Both the position numbers and the translations under genes were made by a program. Below, piece by piece: positions 50,606-57,890 of a stretch of DNA of 64,000 bases (within the stretch, counting starts at the first letter, position 1; every line of letters starts with the position of its first letter). The stretch comes from Edaphobacter bradus (lineage in GTDB: Bacteria > Acidobacteriota > Terriglobia > Terriglobales > Acidobacteriaceae), in contig NZ_JAGSYF010000001.1 in the NCBI RefSeq assembly GCF_025685645.1, positions 124,001-188,000 of the forward strand. The letters are read 5' to 3'. The notes under the pieces are model-generated. The model had not been told where the DNA came from. It did no database searches and saw nothing but the letters and a program-made list of their open reading frames with translations.

Positions 50606-51648
50606 ATCCGCTAGCGCAGCAGAATCCGCATCGCAGGTTCAATCCGCTGAAACGGGAGTGGGTGCTGGTCTCACCGCACAGGACGCAGCGGCCGTGGCAG
50701 GGGCAGGTGGAGAAGCCGGTTGCTCCGGCTGCGCTGACGTATGACCCGGAGTGCTATTTGTGCCCTGGAAACGTGCGCGCTGGTGGTGTGCGGACAGACA
50801 GGTATGCGAGCACGTACATCTTTGAGAACGATTTTGCCGCGCTGAAGCTGGATGCTCCGCGGTTTTCTTCGGACGAGGGCGGCAAAGGACTGCTGGTTGC
50901 AGAGGGCGAGAGCGGCGTGTGCCGTGTGATCTGCTTTTCGCCGCGGCACGATCTGACGCTGGCGAAGATGAGCGTCGAGGAGATTCGTGCGGTAGTGGAT
51001 GTGTGGGACGCGCAGTGCCAAGAACTGGGTGCGCGCGAGGACATCAGCTATGTGCAGGTCTTCGAGAATCGCGGCGCGATGATGGGGGCGAGCAATCCGC
51101 ACCCGCATGGCCAGATCTGGGCGAGCCGGTCGCTGCCAAATGAGGCGGTAGCTGAGCAGGCGGCGCAGGCGGAGTATATGAAGGTGCATGGCTGCTGTCT
51201 GCTGTGCGCGTATCGCGAGATGGAGGTGGCGCTCGGCGAGAGGGTCGTTGCAAAGAATGACAGTTTTGTTGCAGTGGTTCCGTTCTGGGCGGTGTGGCCG
51301 TTTGAGGTGATGATTCTGCCCGTGCGGCATGTGGCGGACCTCGAATCGATGAACAGCGCAGAGCGGGATGGGCTGGCGGCGATGCTGCAGGCGGTAACGC
51401 GGACCTATGACGAGGTGTTCGAGACACCGTTTCCGTATTCGATGGGGCTGCATCCGCGGCCGTTTGATCGTGAGGAGCATCCTGAGTGGCACTTCCACGC
51501 GCACTTCTATCCGCCGCTGCTGCGGTCGGCGACGATACGGAAGTTCATGGTGGGGTTTGAGTTGCTCGGGTCGCCGCAGCGGGATATTACGCCGGAGTCG
51601 GCCGCCGAGACACTGCGGCAGGCGGCAGAACGTCCTGGGGTGAGGTAG
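50602..51648 (+). CDS. galT: Galactose-1-phosphate uridylyltransferase
   Basis: The start overlaps the galK stop, giving 348 residues. The active site is GASNPHPHGQIWASR (HPH with the nucleophilic second His). CYLCPGN near the N-terminus gives zinc-type Cys, and the later motif is HPEWHFHAHFYPPLLRSATIRKFMVGFE. It exchanges galactose-1-P with UDP-glucose. It completes a two-gene gal operon that ends in the terminator at 51680; galE is not in the window. Confidence 0.95.
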   Translation: MNPLAQQNPHRRFNPLKREWVLVSPHRTQRPWQGQVEKPVAPAALTYDPECYLCPGNVRAGGVRTDRYASTYIFENDFAALKLDAPRFSSDEGGKGLLVAEGESGVCRVICFSPRHDLTLAKMSVEEIRAVVDVWDAQCQELGAREDISYVQVFENRGAMMGASNPHPHGQIWASRSLPNEAVAEQAAQAEYMKVHGCCLLCAYREMEVALGERVVAKNDSFVAVVPFWAVWPFEVMILPVRHVADLESMNSAERDGLAAMLQAVTRTYDEVFETPFPYSMGLHPRPFDREEHPEWHFHAHFYPPLLRSATIRKFMVGFELLGSPQRDITPESAAETLRQAAERPGVR

Positions 51649-51679
51649 CGTCTCAAAGAACAGTTGAGGCAGGGAGCAA

Positions 51680-51714
51680 AGAGGAGTCCGATAAAGGCTC
51701 CTCTCATTTTTTTT
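51680..51714 (+). terminator. Rho-independent terminator of the gal operon
   Basis: AGAGGAG (51680-51686) pairs with CTCCTCT (51698-51704), with an inner CC/GG, followed by CATTTTTTTT. Confidence 0.88.
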
Positions 51715-51734
51715 AAACAAAGTTGAATGGGCGC

Positions 51735-51764
51735 TTGACATATATTCCTATATAGGAATATATA
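51735..51764 (+). promoter_or_regulatory. Promoter with a 24-bp perfect palindromic operator
   Basis: TTGACA (51735-51740) and a TATATA -10 (51759-51764) are separated by 18 bp. The spacer and -10 are one perfect palindrome, ATATATTCCTAT/ATAGGAATATAT (51740-51763). Transcription would start near 51771, at the arsR ATG (51772), implying a leaderless mRNA. The palindrome is the obvious autorepression site for the ArsR protein. Confidence 0.75.
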
Positions 51765-51771
51765 AGGATGC

Positions 51772-52155
51772 ATGCCACGAACTGCGACAACGTCCGATGT
51801 CTTCAACGCGATTGCGGAGCCGCGGAGGAGAGAGATTATCGACGTACTGATTGATGGTCAGGAATGGGCTGTAGGCGATGTTGTCGCCCGGTTGCAACTT
51901 GCACAGCCGGCGGTGTCGAAGCACCTTGGCGTGCTTCGCAAGGTCGGCGTTGTGACGGTCGTGAAGCGCGGGCAGCACCGCATGTACCGGTTGGATGGAG
52001 AGAAACTGAAGGCGGTGCACGACTGGGTGAAGACGTATGAGCGGTTCTGGACGCATCAGATTGACCGGATCAAGGAGCGCGCTGAGCAGAAGGCGATGGA
52101 ACGCATTGCGCGCGAGAACGAATCGCCGAAAGACGGAAGCAAGACAAATCGATGA
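51772..52155 (+). CDS. ArsR-type transcriptional repressor
   Basis: The 127-residue protein is a winged helix-turn-helix of the ArsR/SmtB class. It reads DVFNAIAEPRRREIIDVLIDGQEW, then recognition region LAQPAVSKHLGVLRKVGVVTVVKRGQHRMYRL (about 42-75). None of the Cys metal-site motifs of true ArsR or CadC is present, so metal sensing is unlikely. The group with AEPRRREI and a following SRPBCC gene regulates neighbouring genes by an unknown signal. A 24-bp palindrome overlaps its promoter. It is coupled to the next gene by ATGA. Confidence 0.9.
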   Translation: MPRTATTSDVFNAIAEPRRREIIDVLIDGQEWAVGDVVARLQLAQPAVSKHLGVLRKVGVVTVVKRGQHRMYRLDGEKLKAVHDWVKTYERFWTHQIDRIKERAEQKAMERIARENESPKDGSKTNR

Positions 52156-52628
52156 CTGGAGGGAGTATGGCTGCGAACGTTACGGAACAGACGGTGCACG
52201 CGCTGGAGATCGTGAGGGAAGAGGAGATCGCGGCGCCGATCGATGTCGTATTCGAGACGATTCTGGAGCAGATGGGGCCGTATAACGAGACCCCTGACAC
52301 TGAGCCGATGCCGATGAAGCTGGAACCGTGGCCGGGCGGCCGGTGGTTTCGGGATCTGGGGAATGGAGCGGGCCACTTCTGGGGAAATGTGCAGGCGATC
52401 AGGCGGCCGACGCTGCTGGAGATCTGCGGGCCGCTGTTTATGTCTTATCCAGCGATCTCGAATGTGCAGTACAGACTCGCGGAGGAGAACGGGGTTACGA
52501 AGATGAGGTTTGTGCATCGGGCTATGGGGCTGATTGCTCCTGATGTGAGAGTTGCGGAAGGCTGGGGCAGCCTGTTGCAGAGAATTCGTGAGGGAGCGGA
52601 GCGTCGAGGCGTTCCGTCGCAGAAGTAG
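52152..52628 (+). CDS. SRPBCC (AHSA1/START-like) domain protein
   Basis: The product has 158 residues from ATG 52152, overlapping the arsR stop. ATG 52167 with GGAGGG close upstream is an alternative. The fold is recognised from VREEEIAAPIDVVFETILEQMGPY, EPWPGGRWFRDLGNGAGHFWGNVQAIRRPTLLEICGPLF and the C-terminal helix GWGSLLQRIREGAERR. SRPBCC domains enclose hydrophobic ligands. ArsR-SRPBCC gene pairs are common in bacteria, and the SRPBCC member may bind the inducing compound; this is inference. Confidence 0.82.
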   Translation: MTGGSMAANVTEQTVHALEIVREEEIAAPIDVVFETILEQMGPYNETPDTEPMPMKLEPWPGGRWFRDLGNGAGHFWGNVQAIRRPTLLEICGPLFMSYPAISNVQYRLAEENGVTKMRFVHRAMGLIAPDVRVAEGWGSLLQRIREGAERRGVPSQK

Positions 52629-52662
52629 CGAAGGACAGCGGTTCAACCAAAAAGGAGGAGCA

Positions 52663-53409
52663 ATGAGCACAAGCACAGTTGATCTGGGACACAAGGTTGT
52701 ATCGAGGAAAGAGTGGCTGGATGCTCGCATGGCTCATCTGGCGAAGGAGAAGGAATTTACAAGGCAGCGCGATCAACTTCTGCGGGCGCGCAGGGAACTG
52801 CCGTGGACGAAGCTCGAAAAGGGTTATGTCTTTGAGGGGCCGGAGGGGAAGACGGCGCTGGCTGATCTGTTCGACGGCAAGAGCCAGCTGATCGTCTATC
52901 ACTTCATGTTTGGGCCTGATTGGGAGCAGGGATGCCCATCGTGCTCGATGGTGGCCGATACGGTGGATGCCACGATTGTTCATGTGACGCAGCGCGACGC
53001 GGCCTTTGCGGCGGTCTCGCGGGCCCCGATGGAGAAGATCAAGGCGTTCAAAGAGCGAATGGGATGGAGCTTTCCGTGGGTGTCGTCCTTCAGCAGCGAC
53101 TTCAACCAGGACTTTGCGGTGTCGTTTACGGCAGAGCAGATCGCGAAGGGCAAACCATACAACTTCGGAACATCGGGCTTCCCATCTGAAGAGGCACCTG
53201 GGGTCAGCGTGTTCTACAAGAACGAGGCGGGGGAGGTGTTTCATACCTACTCGAGCTATGGGCGCGGATTAGAGGGACTGCTCGGCGTCTACGCGCTGCT
53301 GGATATGGCTCCGAAAGGCAGGGACGAGGATGCGCTGCCGTATCCGATGGCGTGGGTTCGGCACCACGATCGATATGAGCCCGTAGCCGCGAAGCGAGTG
53401 GGCGCATGA
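52663..53409 (+). CDS. DUF899 family thioredoxin-like protein
   Basis: ATG 52663 with AAAGGAGGAG upstream gives 248 residues. DUF899 features: VVSRKEWLDARMAHLAKEKEFTRQRDQL, ELPWTKLEKGYVFEGPEGK, LFDGKSQLIVYHFMFGPDWEQGCPSCSMVAD with a CPSC dithiol at about 95-98, and a C-terminal DMAPKGRDED segment. The fold is thioredoxin/peroxiredoxin-like and the activity is not known. It is the third gene of the ArsR operon and is followed by a small CPAC membrane protein. Confidence 0.88.
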   Translation: MSTSTVDLGHKVVSRKEWLDARMAHLAKEKEFTRQRDQLLRARRELPWTKLEKGYVFEGPEGKTALADLFDGKSQLIVYHFMFGPDWEQGCPSCSMVADTVDATIVHVTQRDAAFAAVSRAPMEKIKAFKERMGWSFPWVSSFSSDFNQDFAVSFTAEQIAKGKPYNFGTSGFPSEEAPGVSVFYKNEAGEVFHTYSSYGRGLEGLLGVYALLDMAPKGRDEDALPYPMAWVRHHDRYEPVAAKRVGA

Positions 53410-53678
53410 GTGCCGCTTGCTGCGCTATGCCTCGCAGGGGAGGCCGGCGTCGGCGCTGGTTTGGCACAGGAGGCAGCATCGGATCGGGAGTGATGCTGCT
53501 TCTGCTGCCGAAGTGCCCTGCGTGTGTGGCCGCGTATGTTGCTATCGGGATTGGCGCGGGGCTTGCCGCGCCGGTCGCGGAGTATCTGCGTCCGTTGATG
53601 GCTGCGGTCTTTGCAGCGTCGGTGATCTATCTGGCGGTAGACCAGATTTCGGTTCGGCGGCAGCGCCGGCTGAGCTGA
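53406..53678 (+). CDS. Small membrane protein with CPAC motif (MerC-like)
   Basis: The 90-residue protein is coupled to DUF899 by ATGA. It has a basic N-terminus, then two hydrophobic helices (about 24-52 GSGVMLLLLPKCPACVAAYVAIGIG, and 60-80). The first helix holds Cys37-Pro-Ala-Cys40, a dithiol placed in the membrane as in the mercury transporter MerC. A role in moving or transferring electrons or a soft metal is possible but unproved. The reading is short, but the codon pattern and coupling support it. Confidence 0.65.
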   Translation: MSAACCAMPRRGGRRRRWFGTGGSIGSGVMLLLLPKCPACVAAYVAIGIGAGLAAPVAEYLRPLMAAVFAASVIYLAVDQISVRRQRRLS

Positions 53679-53894
53679 CACTCGCGATGTCACTGCCGCG
53701 GAGCGGTCTTGACGGGGTTCAGGTCGGAGGCGACCCCGCCGATCCAACGACAGGTGACGTCGTTAAAAGGATTTGCTCCAACGCGTTTCCTCGTCAGGCT
53801 GAAGGATAATGAATCGTCAGCGCATACCACGTATGTTTTGCGTTGGGGAAATTTATGCTCCATCGGCTTTTCAAGCGAACGGGGGAGGTTGGGT

Positions 53895-54635
53895 CTGCGA
53901 GTCGCGTTATTCATAACTTGTTACAATGACACGCTGTTTCCGGAGACGGGCAAGGCAGTAGTTCGGGTGCTGGAACGGTTGGGCCATACGGTGGAGTTTC
54001 CGGCGGGGCAGACCTGCTGCGGGCAGATGCACTGGAATACGGGCTATCAGACAGAGGCGCTGCCTCTGGTAGGCCGATTTGTCGCGCAGTTCAAGGGGGC
54101 TGAGGCGGTGGTGGTGCCGTCGTCGAGCTGCGTGGCGATGATACGCGACCATTATCCGAAGATGGCGGCAGAGATCGGCGATGCGAAGCTGATTCAGGCA
54201 GTGGAGGAACTGCTGCCGCGGGTGTTTGAGTTTTCAGAGTTTCTGACGAAGCGGCTGGGGCTTGAGGATGTGGGCGCGTACTATCCGCATCGAGTGACGT
54301 ATCACGCGAGCTGCCATGGACTGCGTAACCTGGGGCTGGGAGACGGGCCGCAGCGCTTGTTGAGGGCCGTGCGGGGAATCGACCTGGTGGAGATTGAAGG
54401 GTTGGAGCAGTGCTGCGGTTTCGGCGGCACGTTTGCTGTGAAGAACGCGGACGTATCGAGCGCGATGCTTGCGGAGAAGACGACTGCGGTGCTGAATACC
54501 GGCGCGGAGGCGTGTACGGCGTGCGATAACAGTTGCCTGATGCATATTCAGGGAGCGTTGCACCGGCAGCGGACGGGAGTGCGGACGGTGCACCTCGCGG
54601 AGATTCTTGCGAGCGAAGAGGCGGTGCCGCGATGA
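53895..54635 (+). CDS. lutA: Lactate utilisation protein A (Cys-rich, (Fe-S)-binding)
   Basis: The product has 246 residues if translation begins at CTG 53895, reading x-RVALFITCYNDTLFPETG, exactly where homologues begin. GGGGGAGG ends six bases upstream. No ATG or GTG fits, and the TTG at 53889 touches the ribosome-binding site. Cys motifs: CYNDTLFPE, GQTCCGQMHWN, ASCHGLRNLG and EQCCGFGGTFAVKN, the CCG-domain pattern of LutA/LldE. It acts with LutB and LutC in L-lactate oxidation. The frame is open far upstream (to 53709), but that part has no homology-like features. Confidence 0.85.
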   Translation: MRVALFITCYNDTLFPETGKAVVRVLERLGHTVEFPAGQTCCGQMHWNTGYQTEALPLVGRFVAQFKGAEAVVVPSSSCVAMIRDHYPKMAAEIGDAKLIQAVEELLPRVFEFSEFLTKRLGLEDVGAYYPHRVTYHASCHGLRNLGLGDGPQRLLRAVRGIDLVEIEGLEQCCGFGGTFAVKNADVSSAMLAEKTTAVLNTGAEACTACDNSCLMHIQGALHRQRTGVRTVHLAEILASEEAVPR

Positions 54636-56101
54636 GCAGAGCTGCGGAGCTGACGGTGCTCGATCCGACGACGTCGCCTGCGTTTCCGGTAGCTGCGAAG
54701 ACGATGCTGCGCGATGCGCAACTCAGGAAGAATGTTCGCCATGCCACGGAGGTGATTCAGAACAAGCGCGCCCGCGTGGTGGGCGAGATGCCGGACTGGC
54801 AACAGTTGCGTGAGGCCGGCAGGCAGATTCGTACGCACACGATGGCGAATCTGGACTTCTACTTAGAAGAGTTTGAGCGCAACTGCACGAAGGCCGGTGG
54901 CGTGGTGCACTGGGCTCGAGATTCCGCCGAGGCGAAGCAGATTGTAACGGCGCTGGTGAAGGCGAGCGGGTCCGGGGGCGAAGGTGCGACCGAGGTCATC
55001 AAGATCAAGTCGATGACGACGGAAGAGATTCATCTGAACCAGGCGCTAGAGGCGGCGGGGATTCATGCCTACGAGACCGATCTTGCGGAGCTGATCATCC
55101 AGCTTGGGCACGACCAGCCTTCGCACATTGTGGTTCCTGCGCTGCACAAAAACCGACAGCAGATTCGCGAGATCTTTCAGAGGGAGATGAATCTTCCAGA
55201 GTTGGGTGAGAAGCCGGAGGATCTTGCTGACGCGGCGCGGCGATTTCTGCGCGAGAAGTTTCTGCGGGTAAAGACGGCGGTGAGTGGGGCGAACTTCCTG
55301 ATCGCGGAGACGGGCGGGGTTTGCATCGTCGAGAGCGAGGGCAATGGGCGGATGTGCCTGACGCTTCCAGAGACTCTGATTACGGTCGCCGGGATCGACA
55401 AGGTGCTGCCGCGGTTTCAGGACCTTGAGGTTGTGCTGCAGCTTCTGCCCCGGTCGGCGACGGGCGAGCGAATGAATCCGTACAACTCGATCTGGACCGG
55501 AGTGCACGAGGGTGACGGGCCACGTTCGTTCCATGTGGTGCTGATGGACAATGCGCGGACCGAGGTGCTGGCCGATGAAGAAGGACGGCAGACGCTGAAC
55601 TGTATTCGATGCGGAGCTTGCCAGAATGCGTGTCCTGTGTACCGGCAGACGGGCGGGCACGCATATGGCAGTGTGTATGCCGGACCGATTGGGGCGATCC
55701 TGACGCCGCAGTTGCAGAAGATGCACTATGCGCAGAGTCTGCCGTATGCGTCGTCGTTGTGCGGCGCGTGCTACGAGGTGTGCCCGGTGAAGATCAATAT
55801 CCCCGAGGTGCTGATTCATCTACGGAACAAGGTGGTAGAGCAGAAGAGCTCGCTCGACCCGGAGGCGCTGGCGATGAAGACCATGGCGCTGATCTTCCGC
55901 AGCGAGAAGAGATTTCGAGCGGCGCAGCGGCTAGGGCGCATCGCTGAGGCTCCGCTGGTGCGCAGGGATGGGCAGGATGGCGGATGGATTGGCTGGCTGC
56001 CTGGAATTCTGGGCGGATGGACGCAGGTGCGCGACCTGCAGGAGATGCCGAAGGAGACCTTCCGTGACTGGTGGGAGAAGCGAGGTTCGCGTGGGAACTG
56101 A
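54632..56101 (+). CDS. lutB: Lactate utilisation protein B (ferredoxin-type Fe-S)
   Basis: The start overlaps the lutA stop (ATGA), giving 489 residues. The N-terminal LUD-like domain (about 20-300) contains EAAGIHAYETDLAELIIQL and TAVSGANFLIAETGGVCIVESEGN. Two [4Fe-4S] motifs follow: CIRCGACQNACPVY (about 325-338) and CGACYEVCPVKINIPEVL (about 377-394). LutB carries electrons in the LutABC lactate oxidase complex. A Trp-rich C-terminal part follows. lutC starts 11 bp before its end. Confidence 0.93.
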   Translation: MSRAAELTVLDPTTSPAFPVAAKTMLRDAQLRKNVRHATEVIQNKRARVVGEMPDWQQLREAGRQIRTHTMANLDFYLEEFERNCTKAGGVVHWARDSAEAKQIVTALVKASGSGGEGATEVIKIKSMTTEEIHLNQALEAAGIHAYETDLAELIIQLGHDQPSHIVVPALHKNRQQIREIFQREMNLPELGEKPEDLADAARRFLREKFLRVKTAVSGANFLIAETGGVCIVESEGNGRMCLTLPETLITVAGIDKVLPRFQDLEVVLQLLPRSATGERMNPYNSIWTGVHEGDGPRSFHVVLMDNARTEVLADEEGRQTLNCIRCGACQNACPVYRQTGGHAYGSVYAGPIGAILTPQLQKMHYAQSLPYASSLCGACYEVCPVKINIPEVLIHLRNKVVEQKSSLDPEALAMKTMALIFRSEKRFRAAQRLGRIAEAPLVRRDGQDGGWIGWLPGILGGWTQVRDLQEMPKETFRDWWEKRGSRGN

Positions 56102-56759
56102 GACGACGGTTGATTCATCTGGAGCACGTACGGAGATACTGCGGAGGATTCGCGCGGCGAAGGGTGCTACGCCTGTGGCTGCTGCAGTGGAGCGCGAGTG
56201 GACAGCGATTGAGCGGGGCTACCGGCGCGAAGCTACGCGAGAGCGTGAGGCAGTGCTGGAACTGCTGGAAGATCGCTTGCGTGACTATGATGCGCACGTG
56301 GTGCGGGTCCGGCCGGACGAGGTCGCCGGCAGCGTGGCGGCAATGCTTCGTGAAAGAGGCAAGGAGAAGATTGTCGTTCCGACAGGACTTGCCGCAGAGT
56401 GGCTGCCGGAGGGGGGTGCGTTTGTCGTCGATGATGGAGCGCCGGCGACGGAGCTGGACCACTTTGATGGTGTGATTACGGGAGCCACTGTCGCTATCGC
56501 CGAAACCGGCTCGATTGTGCTGCAGAATGTCGCCGGACAAGGAAGGCGTGCGGTGACGCTGGTTCCGGACTACCACCTTTGCCTCGTGCGCGTGGAGGAC
56601 GTGGTGGAGACGGTTCCGGAGGCGATGGATCGTCTGCGGGCGACGGCGGATTTGCCGACGACGTTCTTCTCGGGGCCCTCGGCGACGGCGGACATTGAGA
56701 TGACTCGGATCAAGGGCGTCCACGGGCCGCGCTTTCTGGATGTAATTTTGATCGGCTGA
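56091..56759 (+). CDS. lutC: Lactate utilisation protein C (LUD domain)
   Basis: GTG 56091, overlapping the lutB 3' end by 11 bp with GCGAGG upstream, gives 222 residues. The LUD signature is GVITGATVAIAETGSIVLQNVAGQGRRAVTLVPDYHLCLVRVEDVV, and the C-terminal FFSGPSATADIEMTRIKGVHGPRFLDVILI is diagnostic. It completes the lutABC operon for L-lactate use. No lactate permease or regulator adjoins it. Confidence 0.92.
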   Translation: MGTETTVDSSGARTEILRRIRAAKGATPVAAAVEREWTAIERGYRREATREREAVLELLEDRLRDYDAHVVRVRPDEVAGSVAAMLRERGKEKIVVPTGLAAEWLPEGGAFVVDDGAPATELDHFDGVITGATVAIAETGSIVLQNVAGQGRRAVTLVPDYHLCLVRVEDVVETVPEAMDRLRATADLPTTFFSGPSATADIEMTRIKGVHGPRFLDVILIG

Positions 56760-56810
56760 ACGTTGCGTTGTGTGAATGGTCTTTGACAAGCGCTGGCATG
56801 TGACGACAAT

Positions 56811-57755
56811 CTAGCTCGCGTCGTACTCCACTTCCACTTCGGGCTTCTTGCGGGCGGGGAGCGCGAGTGCGGCCTTGAGCTGGTCGAACGAGGTGGTATT
56901 CAGCAACACTAGTCCGCCGATGACGACCACGACGCCGAGGTAGGCTGTCCAAAGGATGGGTTCGTGTGCAACGAATCCCCAAAAGAGGCCCCAGATGGGC
57001 AGCAAGTATGTCACTGCGACGACGTGGGTCGCAGCGATGCGAGAGAGCAAGTCGAAGTAGAGGAGATAAGCGAGACCGCTGCCGGCGACTCCTAACAACA
57101 TGACCGCAAAGAAGGAGCTGCGCTGGATGTGGAGCGGGTGGGCTCCGAAGGCTGCGACTGGCAGCACCATGAGCCACGCGAGTGACAGTTGAGTGGTTGC
57201 GAGGCCGATTGGGTCGAGGCCCTTGAGTTTTATCTTGGCGATGACGGTGGCGATGGCATAGCCGAGGCTGGCGAGGGCGATGAAGAAGACGCCACGGAAG
57301 AACTCGGCGTTAGAGACGTGCCGCTGCGAATCCTGGCCGTGACTGAAGACGACAACCATGACTCCTGTAAAGCCGAGCAGCACTCCCCAGGTAGTGAAGC
57401 GATTGGGGCGAGTGCTCTGTACGGCCATGGTGATCAACAGTGCCCAGATTGGGGTGGTGGCATTGAGGACGGCGGCGATGCTGCTGGGGACGGTGTGTTC
57501 GCCGAGCGCGAAGAAGATGAATGGGATTGCGTTGTTGAACAGCGCGACGGCAACCAGAGCCGGAATAAATCTCGCGGGCGGCAGAGAGCGGCGGCCCAGG
57601 CGGAGGACGGCCCAGAGGAAGAGGGCTCCGAAGGTAAGACGAAGCAGCGCAACCCACGCAGGAGGGAAGCTGTGGCCTGAGATCTCGATGAGGATGAAGG
57701 ATGCTCCCCAGACAGCGGAAAGCAGAAGAAGTTGAAGCGTGTCACGCCGGCTCAT
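56811..57755 (-). CDS. EamA/DMT superfamily transporter
   Basis: The 314-residue protein has ten membrane helices in two EamA repeats (about 7-140 and 155-290). Typical pieces are LLLSAVWGASFILIEISGHSFPPAWVALLRLTFGALFLW, VPSSIAAVLNATTPIWALLI and the second-repeat THVVAVTYLLPIWGLFWGFVAHEP. These exporters move amino acids or metabolites; the substrate is unknown. The basic C-terminal tail is cytoplasmic. It converges on lutC with a 51-bp gap. Confidence 0.9.
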   Translation of the reverse strand: MSRRDTLQLLLLSAVWGASFILIEISGHSFPPAWVALLRLTFGALFLWAVLRLGRRSLPPARFIPALVAVALFNNAIPFIFFALGEHTVPSSIAAVLNATTPIWALLITMAVQSTRPNRFTTWGVLLGFTGVMVVVFSHGQDSQRHVSNAEFFRGVFFIALASLGYAIATVIAKIKLKGLDPIGLATTQLSLAWLMVLPVAAFGAHPLHIQRSSFFAVMLLGVAGSGLAYLLYFDLLSRIAATHVVAVTYLLPIWGLFWGFVAHEPILWTAYLGVVVVIGGLVLLNTTSFDQLKAALALPARKKPEVEVEYDAS

Positions 57756-57890
57756 AGAGCTCCCTGCTAAAGCATCGATTTGGATATTGATTAGAGGCTG
57801 CAGACAAGAAAAGGGAGCAACTTTTTCTTCGCTTTATTTTCGGCTGAGATGCCCTGTTCTGACAGACTTGCGTGGTAGGCTATCTCCTGC

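Noticed and set aside
53709..53894. Upstream extension of lutA
   Set aside because: The translation lacks LutA homology and the family N-terminus begins at the CTG with a strong ribosome-binding site.
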